The notes below the pieces were generated by a model. The model saw nothing but the letters and a program-made list of their open reading frames with translations, ran no database searches and was not told the origin of the DNA. From positions 1,431,666 to 1,495,665 of the forward strand of contig MU001496.1 in assembly GCA_010093485.1 (NCBI GenBank): DNA of 64,000 nucleotides, given 5' to 3'. Both the position numbers and the translations under genes were made by a program. Positions 45,101-54,786 of this stretch are shown here, piece by piece. This stretch comes from Karstenula rhodostoma CBS 690.94. Lineage: Eukaryota; Ascomycota; Dothideomycetes; Pleosporales; Didymosphaeriaceae. Positions within the stretch are counted from its first letter, which is position 1; the number at the start of each line of letters is the position of its first letter.

Positions 45101-46070
45101 GGCTGTCAAGATCTTCCTCCGCGCTAAGACCGAAGGTGTCGAGCCCTCGTCCTTCCTCTACAATGCTCTGATTGGCAAGCTTGGCAAGGCCCGTCGCATT
45201 GACGACTGTCTCTTCTACTTCTCTGAGATGCGTAACCTTGGCATCCGCCCTACGAGCGTCACCTATGGCACCATCGTCAACGCTCTCTGCCGCGTGAGCG
45301 ACGAGAAGTTCGCCGAGGAGCTTTTTGAGGAGATGGAGAGCATGCCCAACTACAAGCCCCGTCCCGCGCCGTACCACAGCATGATGCAGTTCTTCCTGAC
45401 CACCAAGCGCGACCGAAGCAAGGTTCTCTCCTACTACGAGCGTATGCGTGCGAAGCGCATTGAGCCCACCACGCACACGTACAAGCTACTCATCGACACG
45501 TACGCCACGCTCGAGCCCGTCAACATGGAGGCCGCCGAAAACGTCCTTGCCCAGATCCGCCAGGCGGGGGCGATCCCGGAAGCAGTCCACTACTCTTCTC
45601 TGATCCACGCCAAGGGATGCGTTATGCATGACATGGAGGGCGCTCGCAAGCTGTTCGACACCGTCCTCGCCGACTCCCGCATCCGTCCGCAGGCCTGTCT
45701 CTACCAAGCCCTCTTCGAGGCCATGGTAGCCAACCACCAGATCGCCAACACTGAGGCTGTCCTTCGGGACATGCGTGCTCGTGGCGTAGAGATGACGCCT
45801 TACATCGCCAACTCGCTCATCCATGGCTGGGCTCTCGTACACAACATCGAGAAAGCGAAATCCATTTACGATACTGTCCCCGAGTCCAAGCGCGAGCCTA
45901 GCACCTACGAGGCCATGACCCGCGCGTTCTTGGCCGTCGAGGACCGCGCCTCTGCCATGGCAGTCGTTAACGAGGGTCTCTCCCGCGGTTACCCAGCCGC
46001 TGTTGCTGGCAAGATCCTCGAGCTTGTGGGAGGCGGCCGTGCCGCTCCCGCTGCTGATGTCGCTGCTTAG
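42186..46070 (+). CDS. Mitochondrial pentatricopeptide-repeat (PPR) protein
   Basis: A single open frame of 1294 residues. The N-terminus (MVFKSFTLARQSLAKGF..., basic and hydroxylated) is a likely mitochondrial presequence, followed by an acidic linker. Degenerate 35-residue repeats occur in two blocks. The first, about residues 270-480, includes SYNALLSAAIN, LDVYSDMLRRRVTPNTATYTALIELL and FAHMESRGVIPAADMF. The second, about 860-1270, includes FLYNALIGKLGKARRIDDCL, FYFSEMRNLGIRPTSVTYGTI, YYERMRAKRIEPTTHTYKLLID and LRDMRARGVEMTPYIANSLI. Such proteins bind organellar RNA and act in mitochondrial mRNA stability, splicing or translation; the target cannot be read from the repeats by eye. Ends in an Ala/Pro tail. 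Large intronless PPR genes of this size are common in Pezizomycotina. Confidence 0.9.
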   Translation: MVFKSFTLARQSLAKGFTHGYAQSVVASVSQQSPLASFNHDRFRKAGANKNQHAFASTTTASALKALGTPDAQDSGLAAYYAAWQKHRNVEDKEWSQFQFRKLIEWQPSSAGTKSPAEAESNVIVEDGDHDADVIPARAGVTRAYSSSQVDDFRMVVSDAQVEEIALSQVDEAIAQEAAKIEALRSKSGTPVSQNEVAIEDARPESPATIADTLVNSTTLSRTDSTIAVSPIEAVDAHILHLEKLAEGQKYGDIPAVFESMLRSGVKPSISSYNALLSAAINIPKSRHQVVPKALDVYSDMLRRRVTPNTATYTALIELLSDRSLEVVSMKQSLEEHRLRFGGMEEDGKFMLNSNETDYAILAEDGSLSIAVRLFDAAIKAESGRTLSEKTYRMLVTACAEGARVEDMVRIFAHMESRGVIPAADMFVPMIHAFGRSGDLRSAVECYDEYKALAISNDTGNVALSRKDNEVYAALIKAYAICGRMEGGWKFLSKIENNFTTAEEVISIRDTVSLKAFVPEWLNQGAFHDAFAHAAEHMSPQAREAAMAAICIKAADKNVTDVASDAFDALPAEVDLTRPAMAMGAMHIRNGNIEAAEVFWRMLELSPTKPSFVEPTAMHSIALIGSGQADRGLRQGRQMFARIRDSQLASQQAKMEVVEHIDEAIEVMGQFMMKRGIILPARASMELMWTMIENGGLVTPVAHHLLAGMGPEAVSQLSFEDVTLLMQVQSGIILNSTEVDIAHAARFSHLLEVITSLGAPVNKATSGLVEKVLVKLDRGDLQHRWYSYKHPAPESIYSPASFAAYPVQSPAPVVAPTFEDSYDPYAATTDNKGSVSITELLEKTHGRSASHLNEALMRFKNMRRAGRHPRFFTYAKLITAAAKEDRLNLAHDILNLAKQDVPLLPQYRIVRYGWVTILDAMVAACLTTGRRDLAAQYHKDLLNMGAAPTANTFGLYITTLKESTKTFDEATEAVKIFLRAKTEGVEPSSFLYNALIGKLGKARRIDDCLFYFSEMRNLGIRPTSVTYGTIVNALCRVSDEKFAEELFEEMESMPNYKPRPAPYHSMMQFFLTTKRDRSKVLSYYERMRAKRIEPTTHTYKLLIDTYATLEPVNMEAAENVLAQIRQAGAIPEAVHYSSLIHAKGCVMHDMEGARKLFDTVLADSRIRPQACLYQALFEAMVANHQIANTEAVLRDMRARGVEMTPYIANSLIHGWALVHNIEKAKSIYDTVPESKREPSTYEAMTRAFLAVEDRASAMAVVNEGLSRGYPAAVAGKILELVGGGRAAPAADVAA

Positions 46071-46928
46071 ATGCATCGTCTATGGCTTCCCTTTGGTTCA
46101 GTTCGACAATCACCGGAGTTTAGAAGTGTAATTTTTCCTTTGTAATCCTGGTTTTGCAACGGCCGTTTTACTGTCATGCCCCTGCGATGTGCCTTGGATG
46201 ACATGATGTCTCCGATGGTGTAGTGCAGCTGGGCACTCGACTTTTTGTGCTTCAAAGTCGCTTTTACATGGTTGTCTTCTTTATCTTTTCTACGTAAAAG
46301 CGACGGCGTTGATGGGCGGTGGTGTAAGGATGGGATGGGAAGATATCCGATACCCTTCGGAATGGTGTTAGGATGGTTTGGCCGGGGTATTGCGTTTACA
46401 TTGCGAGCGGGAGTCTTTCCTTGTGCGTAGCGTGTACAAATACCCGAGCGATACCATCTCCTCTCTAGACGATTGGGACGTACGGGAAGATTTGGATGGC
46501 CTGACGTATGTATTCATGCTAGTATTCAGATCATGCAAAGCATGAGAAATGAACGAAACAAATGTAGTTGTTTGCACATCTTGCCTTCTTGAGTGCCGGT
46601 GATGATGAATTGACTGATGGGCAGATGAGTACCACATGAAGAGTGGCAGCACCCTCACGGGAAGGTGAACACCAGCGATACAGTATTAGGACAAGATTAT
46701 AAACTTGTATAGTAGCCTGAGTTACTCTAGGATTAACTTTAACTGGCAAAGGCCTTAGCTTACATCCGAACAGGCAGCAATCGTCGAAACTTACAGGGTT
46801 ACATTGTGCTCCACTAGAAGAGGGCATCGAACGACACCCCGCTTAGCCGCGGCTTCCACCCCACTTGACTCTTGAACATCGAGAGCAAAGCGCAAGTAAA
46901 CTCCCCCCACCCGCATACTCCCACCAAC
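46071..46928. other. Intergenic region with a gene relic
   Basis: An 858-bp spacer between the PPR and prolidase genes. The only structure recognised is the repeat/relic at 46651-46765. Confidence 0.5.
46651..46765 (+). pseudogene. Dispersed repeat copy 2: fragment of the same gene as at 17.6 kb
   Basis: The stretch reads KVNTSDTVLGQDYKLV followed by two stops, matching KVNIGDTVLGQDYKLVW at the end of the broken gene at 17.6 kb (minus). Identity continues about 60 bp past the stop (AGGATTAACT, TGGCAAAGGCCTTAGCTTA). It is therefore a detached 3' end of a gene or element, in the opposite orientation to copy 1. Confidence 0.65.
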
Positions 46929-48500
46929 ATGGTCACCAAAATGGTCAAGTCAATCGCGAACCACGACCTGCCCAAGCCGCCGTCCGGCAAATACCCCGCC
47001 AAAGCTCATTGTCGTCGCGTGGCGGCGTGGATAGCCGAGAATGGCGGACCCTCTAGCGGCGTTATCTATCTCCAGGGACAGACGCTGAAAGAGCATGAAG
47101 TAGAAGCTCCTGTACGACTACTACGTGTGCGGCGACGCTAACCGTGCTTGTAGGATGACGATACGGAGATGCATTTCAGGTAGGTCAAATACCAGTGAAC
47201 TTTTCACGCTCTCGGAAACGAGAAACATCGATGTTGACTCCGCCCGACCAGGCAACGTCGCCACTTCTACTACCTCACTGGATGCGAAGTTCCGGATTGT
47301 AACTTTGCATACGACATTGCCTCTGACAAGTCTACACTATGGATTCCCCCGGTCGACCCGAGTGTGGTTATGTGGGCTGGCATGCCGCTGCTGGCAAAGG
47401 AGGCCCTGGAGCGATACGACATAGATGCCGTTCTCACCACCGATGAGCTAAAGTCTGGGAAGTCTGTTCAGGACCTGCTCAAGAAGCCAAACGAGACCCT
47501 CTTGGTGATCAAGGACCGCGCGGATCTGGACGTCTTCCACACCGACAACGTCAAGCACCTCGAGCCCAACATCGACTACGAATGGGCCCGCCGCGGCATC
47601 GAGCAGTGCCGCGTCGTGAAGGATGAGCACGAGATCGCCATGATCCGCCACGCCAACATCATCTCGTCCTACGCACACGAGCAGGTGCAGGCCTCGGTGC
47701 ACGCGGCGTCCAACGAGCGCGAACTCAACGCCCTCTTCACGATGCACTGCCACGCCAACGGTTGCAAGGAAATGGCCTACGGCTGCATCTGCGCGGCCGG
47801 CACAAACGCAAGCACCCTCCACTACGTCCACAACAACCTCCCGCTCACCAACAAGCTCAACATGCTCATGGACTGCGGCGCAGAGTACAACTGCTACTGC
47901 GCGGACATCACGCGCACGTTCCCGCTCAACGGACGCTTCTCGCCGGAGAGCCGCGAGATCTACGCGCTGGTCCTGAAGATGCAGACGGAGTGCATGGGCA
48001 TGATCAAGGCGGGCGTGCAGTGGGAGGATGTGCACATGCGCGGGCACACCGTCGCCGCGGCCGGCCTGCGCGATCTCGGTATCCTGAAGAAGGAGCTCTC
48101 CGTCGAGCAGATTCTCGACTCCAAGATCACGACGCGCTTCTTCCCGCACGGTCTGGGGCACTACCTCGGCATGGACACGCACGACACCGGCGGCAATGCA
48201 AACTACGAGGACCCGAACCCGTTCCTGACGTACCTCCGTGTGCGCGGGAAGCTGCCCGTCAACTCGGTGGTGACCAACGAGCCGGGGATCTACTTCCGGG
48301 AGTTTCCGCTGCGCCAGGAGCTCAAGGATGGCGTGTGGACGGATGTCGTTGATGAGAGAGTGCTGGATCGGTACTGGAGTGTGGGTGGTGTGCGGATTGA
48401 GGATGACGTCGTGGTGAAGGAGGATGGGTGCGAGAATTTGACGACGGTGAGTAGCAAGCTGGAAGATATCGAGGCGCTGTGTGGGACAATTGCTCTATGA
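46929..48500 (+). CDS. Xaa-Pro dipeptidase/aminopeptidase (prolidase, M24B)
   Basis: Three exons (46929..47111, 47154..47179, 47252..48500) encode 485 residues; introns are 42 nt (GTACGA..GCTAAC..TTGTAG) and 72 nt. The 26-nt middle exon supplies DDDTEMHF, joining the N-terminal domain to RQRRHFYYLTGCEVPDC. The pita-bread catalytic domain carries all five metal ligands: Asp277 and Asp288 (MDCGAEYNCYCAD), His369 (FFPHGLGHYLGMDTHD), Glu413 (TNEPGIYF) and Glu453 (GVRIEDD). It hydrolyses dipeptides or peptides with proline in the second position using two divalent metal ions, recycling proline in the cytosol. The N-terminal domain (WIPPVDPSVVMWAG) is the creatinase/prolidase N domain. No signal peptide. 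A link with proline oxidation by the P5CDH gene at 61 kb is pathway-level only. Confidence 0.93.
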
Positions 48501-48859
48501 TGCTCGGAACGGATGGATTTGAGCATTAGTCGACACCGCAGGCTCCAATCTTGCCGGCTGTCTCTTGGGTAGCGGGTGGCCATGTGACGTTGGCTTTCTC
48601 ACCCGAATACACCATCACTCTTTACGTGCTCTAATTGCCATCGAAGCTGCCCTTTCTAGTCGCTTGACAACAAACACTAGGAAGGTTTTTATCTCAGCCT
48701 TGAGATACGATGGTCCACAGCTTTGGTGTCGTGCACGGTGGTGATCCCTACTTCTGTAAACCTTTGCCCAATCCGAACTAGACGTTCACGCAAACACGCC
48801 ATTCGGCCGGACTACCTACACAACGAGACCCTCCGCAACGCTGCTTACAGTCGTAAAAT
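48501..48859. other. 3' flank of prolidase gene, nothing recognised
   Basis: Ordinary base composition and no coding frame; it grades into the AT-rich relic. Confidence 0.4.
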
Positions 48860-49700
48860 CAACCATTAAGGGTCCCTTAAGTAACCCCTCGAGTTCACAT
48901 GCCAAAATAAATACTCGATACGACCCGGGATAACTATCGAGTTATAAAGAATTAGAGACGCGTTACGCTAAGGAGCTAAAGAGGTCGAGATATATATTTT
49001 TATGGTCCTTATCTATATAATGCTAAGAGTTGAAATCTCGCGTCACGACACTAGAAGATAGGAGACAGTTATTAGAACTATCTAGTAACTGTATTAAACT
49101 CGCTTAAGGGAATGTTCGAGTAGAGCAGCTTATAGACTAAGAGCTAGGCTACTTACGTGGATACCAGCCACTGCAATTCTGCACTGGATAGTTAGTAATA
49201 ACTTCTTTAAGGTATAATAGTGGAAAAGGATAGATAGCGTGGAAACGACGTAGCTATGGAATAGTATAGGCGTTTTTTTATTTAGACTCGGGCCTCAATA
49301 CACGAACACATGCGTAGATAGACCTCGAACTTTTAGTAGAGTCTCTAATTAGTAGATATATAATATACCTACTACCTCGAAAACCGCTACCTCTTCCTAT
49401 AATATCTTTAAAGTATACGTATATTATATATGTCTCGAGCACGTCTACCTCTTTCTACTATATCTCGAAATATATATATATTACACATGTCTCTAAACCT
49501 CCTACTAGACCCTATATTACTATATCGTACACCTAATATACTACTACACGTCCTACGCTTTCTACGCTTATATTAAATATACCCCTATCGCCAACCTTTT
49601 TTGCCTACCCAGAACCAACGCACCCCCTATATAGGCGATAAAAGTAGTCTATTTTAGTATATACTAGTAGAACAAGATATAATAGATATCTACCTAAAAT
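48860..49700. mobile_element. AT-rich RIP-like relic of a repeated element
   Basis: Composition changes sharply to AT-rich with many TA dinucleotides and long TATATA runs (49370-49700). No ORF of 60 codons is open on either strand. On the plus strand at 49027-49170 a former coding frame is still readable: ELKSRVTTLEDRRQLLE, LSSNCIKLA, stop TAA, GNVRVEQLID, stop TAA, ELGYLRGYQP. Both TAA codons would be CAA before C-to-T change at CpA, the RIP signature. The coiled-coil-like text is not assigned to a transposase family, so the element class is unknown; calling it mobile is inference from the RIP-like decay. Confidence 0.5.
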
Positions 49701-49793
49701 TTTAATCCGAGACACGGAGGAGTGTGGAGGAGGGAGGATGGGGAGGGAGGGGTTATATAGACTCGGGGATGGATCACGTGAGGTAGATGGTAG

Positions 49794-49903
49794 GGGGATG
49801 GGTAGAGCGGGGGTAGACTCGAGGTTCTTTGCATAAGGTAAATAAATAGGGGATGGGTAGAGCGTAGGTAAACTCGAGGGACTTTACACAGTCAAAACAA
49901 AGC
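49794..49903. repeat. 55-bp direct tandem repeat, two copies
   Basis: GGGGATGGGTAGAGCG followed by GGTA.ACTCGAGG and CTTT.CA occurs at 49794 and again at 49849. A weaker third copy precedes them near 49771. Confidence 0.7.
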
Positions 49904-50330
49904 AGCGTTGGCATAGCCAGAGTTATAACACAAGGTACAAGGTATAGTTATCTCAAAACCCTAGATATATCCTCGATGTTTTCAAGTCGCGTGCACGTCG
50001 CATTACAACACTTAGTTTTAGTACCCCCACGCAGACTCACATAATATATATCGGAGCGTGTTTTTAGAGTTTGGGAGATCGTGGGTGGTAGGGAGGGAAG
50101 AGAGTGGGTAGGAAGGGCGGTATATATACTTTGAAAAGCTGGGCAGCTTCGAGGATGTGGGGGGACATCGACGATGCATGTGACGCCAACAAACGAGCGT
50201 ATACGGCGTGATCTGGAGAACTGAAGCATTGAAGCGCCGCCTCGAAGAGACCACAGCCATGCAAACGTGACGTAAGCCCTTATCCAACCTCACACCCTCA
50301 CCCGAAGAGCTTTTAAAAAAGACCCTGGAT
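49904..50330. other. Intergenic, no gene seen
   Basis: A transition from the AT-rich island to a GC-rich region. Short frames only. Confidence 0.4.
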
Positions 50331-52390
50331 GGCATACCTACGGTATACCACGCGTGCAGTCACAGTTCCTGCATACGGCCACCACTCAAACCCCCCTGCC
50401 CGAGCAAGCGCGTCCGTTCATGCATGTCCCCCCCGACGGACTCAAAAGGTACCAAACTTGCAATTCACCGGCGTCTCCACCGGCCGCAGCCCCAGCACGG
50501 CACCGCCACATCTTCCCTCCGACTGCCTGCCACGATCGATTGCGAACAAACACGGCCAAACCCCTGTCCGTCCCGTCCCTCTCCACCACCGCCGTCGGAA
50601 CTTGCCAACCCCTGCGCTCGGCCACGGCACAGCAACGGGGAAGATACCCTCATCGGGCACAAACCCACGCAGGGCGGGACGCCCGTTCAAAGTGGCGCAC
50701 CCATGTCCATGTCCAGCGTTGCAGCCTCAGGGCAGTCCAGTCCAGCGCAAACCTTGCGCGAAGGCCCACGCGCAACGCCAAAGGCCCGGAGCGGGACGCT
50801 AGCACCGCCTCGGTCGAGCATCGCGTGCGTGATGGCTGCGGTTCGGTTCGGCGGGGGCAGTTGTCTAGATGGTAGCGTGAGTGCGTGCGTGCGTGCGTCG
50901 GGGGATGGACCAGAAGCAGAAGCAGAAGCAGAAGCAGAAGCAGAGGCAGAGGCAGAGTCGTGGCCGCAACCCAAGTCAAGTTGGTGTGCTGAGGCAGGCT
51001 AGACGGGATCCGACTTGCTGCTGCACCGACTCAACGCAGCCGCCTCCTCCGCCTGATCAGACCACTAGAAGGATAAACCGGGTCTCGATTGCGCGCAGGA
51101 GCAGGTCCCGCAAGCATGCTCCTGCCGCGCCCGTATGCGGTGCGTGCGTGCGAGGCTCAACGTCAAACGTGTGCATCTGCAGGTGCGGTGCTAGCGGCGC
51201 GTTGACTAATCCCCCTGTGGCACCTTCACCGGCTTGGGCGGCGGAACCGCGTAGGGAGTGGGCGCGCCGAGGGGGATCGCGCAGCCGGCGTTTGAGCTTG
51301 ACATCAGGTGTGCGGGAGGACGTCTCGTTTGGCTTGATGGGATATCTTCTAGGGGCTCAGGGGGGTGTGCATTGGAGTGCCAGACCTGCGTCGCCGAGGG
51401 AGCCATGGGTTCCGGGCGAGAAACGTGGGCGCCACGGGCTGCGTGAATGCTCTGTTGAGGGAGGTGACAAGGTGCTGGAATTCAGGGGCACCGCGGGACG
51501 GCATGCCGCCTGGGACCGCGTGGGACGTGGAGCTGCAAAGCACGCGGGCGGCCCTGGGTCCCCTGGACGGGAGCTTTCGGCGACGTGTTGACAGCCGGCG
51601 TGCACTCTGTTGAACTGGGCAGAAAGAATTTCGAGGCGGCGTCCCATCACAAAACAGGAGGCCACGTGAGGCACTCGCCGCATCGGGAGGCACGGAATGA
51701 AGAAGCAAGTCAGGTGTGAGTGTTCACTCAGCGAAATCATGCCACAATAATGGCACGCGCGCTGCTCTTTCATTTGTTGCTCCCCTCCTTCATATAGTCA
51801 AATGCTACTAGACCGTCATATACAAAACTTGATCTTGGCCCATACTCCTACAACAAAACCCCCTTGGCGCCCATACACCGAGCGCTGTGCCATATTCAAA
51901 GTGACCGCTAAGGAGAGACATTAAGGAGGAGACGTCGTAATATGACGTGTCCTCGGGACATTAGGTAAACCAAAAAATTCCAGATCTTAAGGAGTGTGTC
52001 GCTGCGTCGTAGAGTGTGGCCGTCAGAACTCTGATGAAACAATAAACTCCATGCGTGCCGGGGGTGGTCCCACGTCCAGCGCCGTAAAAATGGCAAATAA
52101 GCAAAGAGACAACAGGAAATGATGAACCTGTATTAGAATTAACCAGGTAATAACCAGGTGAATGCATGAGGCATGCATGCTGAGTTCCAAGAATTGCTCC
52201 AGCACCAAGCAATGGCGAGTATGCTCGACGGGTTGCGGTCCAAACTGGAGTCCACAGGGTAACGATGCGATTGTATGGATGAAGAACCAAACGGAGGTGC
52301 AGAAACAGGAAAAGGACATTCAAGACCTCGGGGTATATCAAGGAAAGCAACATCTCCAAAATAACGCCGGGATTCTCGCACTGAGCAGAA
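50331..52390. other. GC-rich gene-free stretch downstream of homeobox gene
   Basis: Two kilobases with overlapping frames of up to 236 codons whose composition reflects the base bias. None shows a domain, splice partners or codon pattern I would trust. It contains two microsatellites at 50877-50957. Confidence 0.5.
50877..50957. repeat. Microsatellites (GTGC)n and (AGAAGC)n
   Basis: A GTGAGTGCGTGCGTGCG tract is followed within ten bases by about seven AGAAGC/AGAGGC hexamers. Confidence 0.9.
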
Positions 52391-54786
52391 TCAGGAGCGG
52401 AAGTCGCGCGGACCTTGATTGGCAAAGATGTAGTTCTTAGCCTCGGGCGCCGTGGTCCGTCGCATGTGCCCGTGAATTCCGTCCCCTGGAGGGATATATT
52501 GATTGACCAAGAAGTCCGGCATGGCGGACACAGGTGGCGCAAACGGTACGTTGTGCTGGATGCCACTCAAAGAGATGTCGTCGTAGAATCCTGCATATGA
52601 GGAACCGAAGAGGGCGTTCGGATCTTCGCCTTGCCCTTGCGAGTCAACCGGAAGCGATGGCCTTCTAAAATGGCTGGGCTTGGGCTGCTGCAGGGTCAGG
52701 TCAGTGCTTGAGTGGCATGCAACCCTCATTCGCGGGGGTTGCATCATGTTCTGGCGAGGGAAGCCCTGCTGTGTCGCCGGTGCAGACTGCGGCGGGGTAT
52801 CGCGATACATGTCAGCACCAAGTCGAGCTTGATGTAGCTGCGCTGCCTCTAGCGAAGGAGGAGATTCTCCCATGAAAGACCCTGCTTGCTCCATGGCCCA
52901 GCTCGCGGCCATGCTCTCCGGAGAACTATGATCCGGCATGGACGTCCTAATAGTCGGGTTGCTCTGCCAGTAAGGGTAACGACCCAGCTCATTGGGCGTC
53001 TGCGGCGTCGGTGGAGCCATGTTGCCGCCATGGCCAACGGTAGTTATACTGGAAGATGATAGGGTCCTCTGGAACTTGGGTGAAGAGGCAGCCTCGGAGA
53101 AGGTCAAGGACATGGGCGAGCGCTGTGCGGAGCCCGGCTGCGGCTTCTGGACGCGCCCTGGGTTGCCGATTCCGGAAGATCGAATCCTCCGGAGCGTGTG
53201 ATCGCTATTGTTGTTCCCGGGCGAAGACATACTGCCGCTGTACGAAGCGCTCCTGAAAGAGTTCGCGTTGAGGGTGGCCGGTCGCTTTTGCCTCCGAGCG
53301 GCAATGCTAGGCTGAGAGGGTGATCTGAAGCCCTCTGGCGTCTGGATATGGATTGCTTCGATATTCGAGGCGAGATTGCTCGTTGATGAGTTGCGTCGTG
53401 TGAACCCCTCGTCTCCAAAACTGGGAGTCTCAAAGTCTGGAGGCCCTGTGCTAAGCGAGCGCCCGCTGTTGTGAGGTGACGAGAGAATAGCGTGGGCAGA
53501 AGCGTTGGAGTGCTGGTACATGTCAACGCGCAGGGCTCCCTGAGACTGCGTATTTGGCCCCCAGAAGTTCGCCTCGGAAGCCGACGCCTGGGGCATGTTG
53601 TAGGGGCTGGCAAAAAAGTCATCGGTTTCGTTCTCTTGCTTGGTCTCTGCATCACCGTTCGTGTCAGTCCAACCGGAGTACTTCGACGTAAGGGACGCGA
53701 CCGAACCGGCGTTTGGTTCAATGGACGATGGATTCGTTGTGTTCGAGTGAGTGCCAGAGTACGGCGAGTCATCCGCCGATAAGGACCCTGCAGTGATCTG
53801 CAAATCGGAAGGTGCGGTCGAGATGATCGGTAGATATGACAGATAGTCCTGGAAGCCACCGAATTGGTCGTCTTCGGGTGCGTCGTTTACAGCGGACATG
53901 TCGTTCGGCATGGAGAATGGGAGATCGTTCGGCAGACCGTTCGGCAGACCGTTCGGGGTATTGTCATAGCCAAAATTCGAGCCCTGCGGTTGCATTGGAA
54001 CCGCATTGTTTTGCATGTAGGATGGCCCGGCAGTGGCAGCCATGAACGAATGCATGACCGCATTGGGGTGATACGAGTTCCCTCGGTCAGCCTCGGGAAT
54101 CGAGCGCAAAGAATGGTGCAGATCGTATTGCTGCTGGAGCATCATTTGTTGTTGGCTTGGGCCGATGTCCAACGCTGACGGCCGATCGACATTTTGAACA
54201 GGCATGGTCGCAGGGCTCATGTCGGCATTGACAGGAAAGTACCCTGGGGCAAGAGACATCTGAGGTGGTGCTTGTTCCATGTGCTGAGCGAAATGTGGCA
54301 TCGACGCGTGAGCGGGTAGTTGCATTGGCGGCGGTCCTGGCACTGGTGGTTGGTTGTAGAGCCCCATCTGCATGTTGTACTGATTCATTTGCTTCTTAAG
54401 GTCCTGCTTTACTTTTGCTCTCCGATTTTGGAACCAGTTCTGTGCGCTGTGTTAGCTCGATCGCGCACTCCCGAGTGAGCTGCACTGACATTGATCTTGT
54501 CCAGAGGAACCCCGAGATTTTCCGCGAAGGTCTTCTTCGTGCTGGTGCTGGGTTTGTGGTGATTCAGAAAGTGGCGCTCAAGGATGTCATGTTGTTCTTT
54601 GGTCCTGCAAGAGCACACGGTTAACCCAGTCCCACCATGCGGCATGGTGTTGACTTACAGACGTGGCTTCACGTCAGCTGTCCCCGGTGGCTTCACTGGT
54701 GTTGTTGTCTTTGCACTGTTCATACTGCCCTGAGCGGAAGGCGGTCGATGGGACGCAGCGTCGCTGGTGTTTCCTATAGACTGCAT
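52391..54786 (-). CDS. Homeobox transcription factor
   Basis: Three exons (complement 54659..54786, 54490..54604, 52391..54439) encode 763 residues; introns are 54 and 50 nt. The homeodomain (about residues 38-97) is assembled across both splices: KPRL|TKEQHDILERHFLNHHKPS, LGVPLDKIN|NWFQNRRAKVKQ. WFQNRRAK is the diagnostic recognition-helix motif, and the second intron falls immediately before NWFQNRR. The remaining 660 residues are disordered, rich in Pro, Gln, Ser, Asn and Met (MGLYNQPPVPGPPPMQ), with short basic patches (ARRQKRPATLN) and a phospho-type Ser-Pro region. It should be a nuclear DNA-binding regulator; fungal relatives affect development and conidiation, but an orthologue is not assigned. 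Upstream lies a 2.6-kb gene-free region. The ATG at 54786 (MQSIGNTSD) is the first in frame that is a true ATG. Confidence 0.92.

Noticed and set aside
50424..51591. Overlapping plus-strand frames of up to 236 codons
   Set aside because: They run through microsatellites, have GC-driven composition, and show no domain or splice structure.
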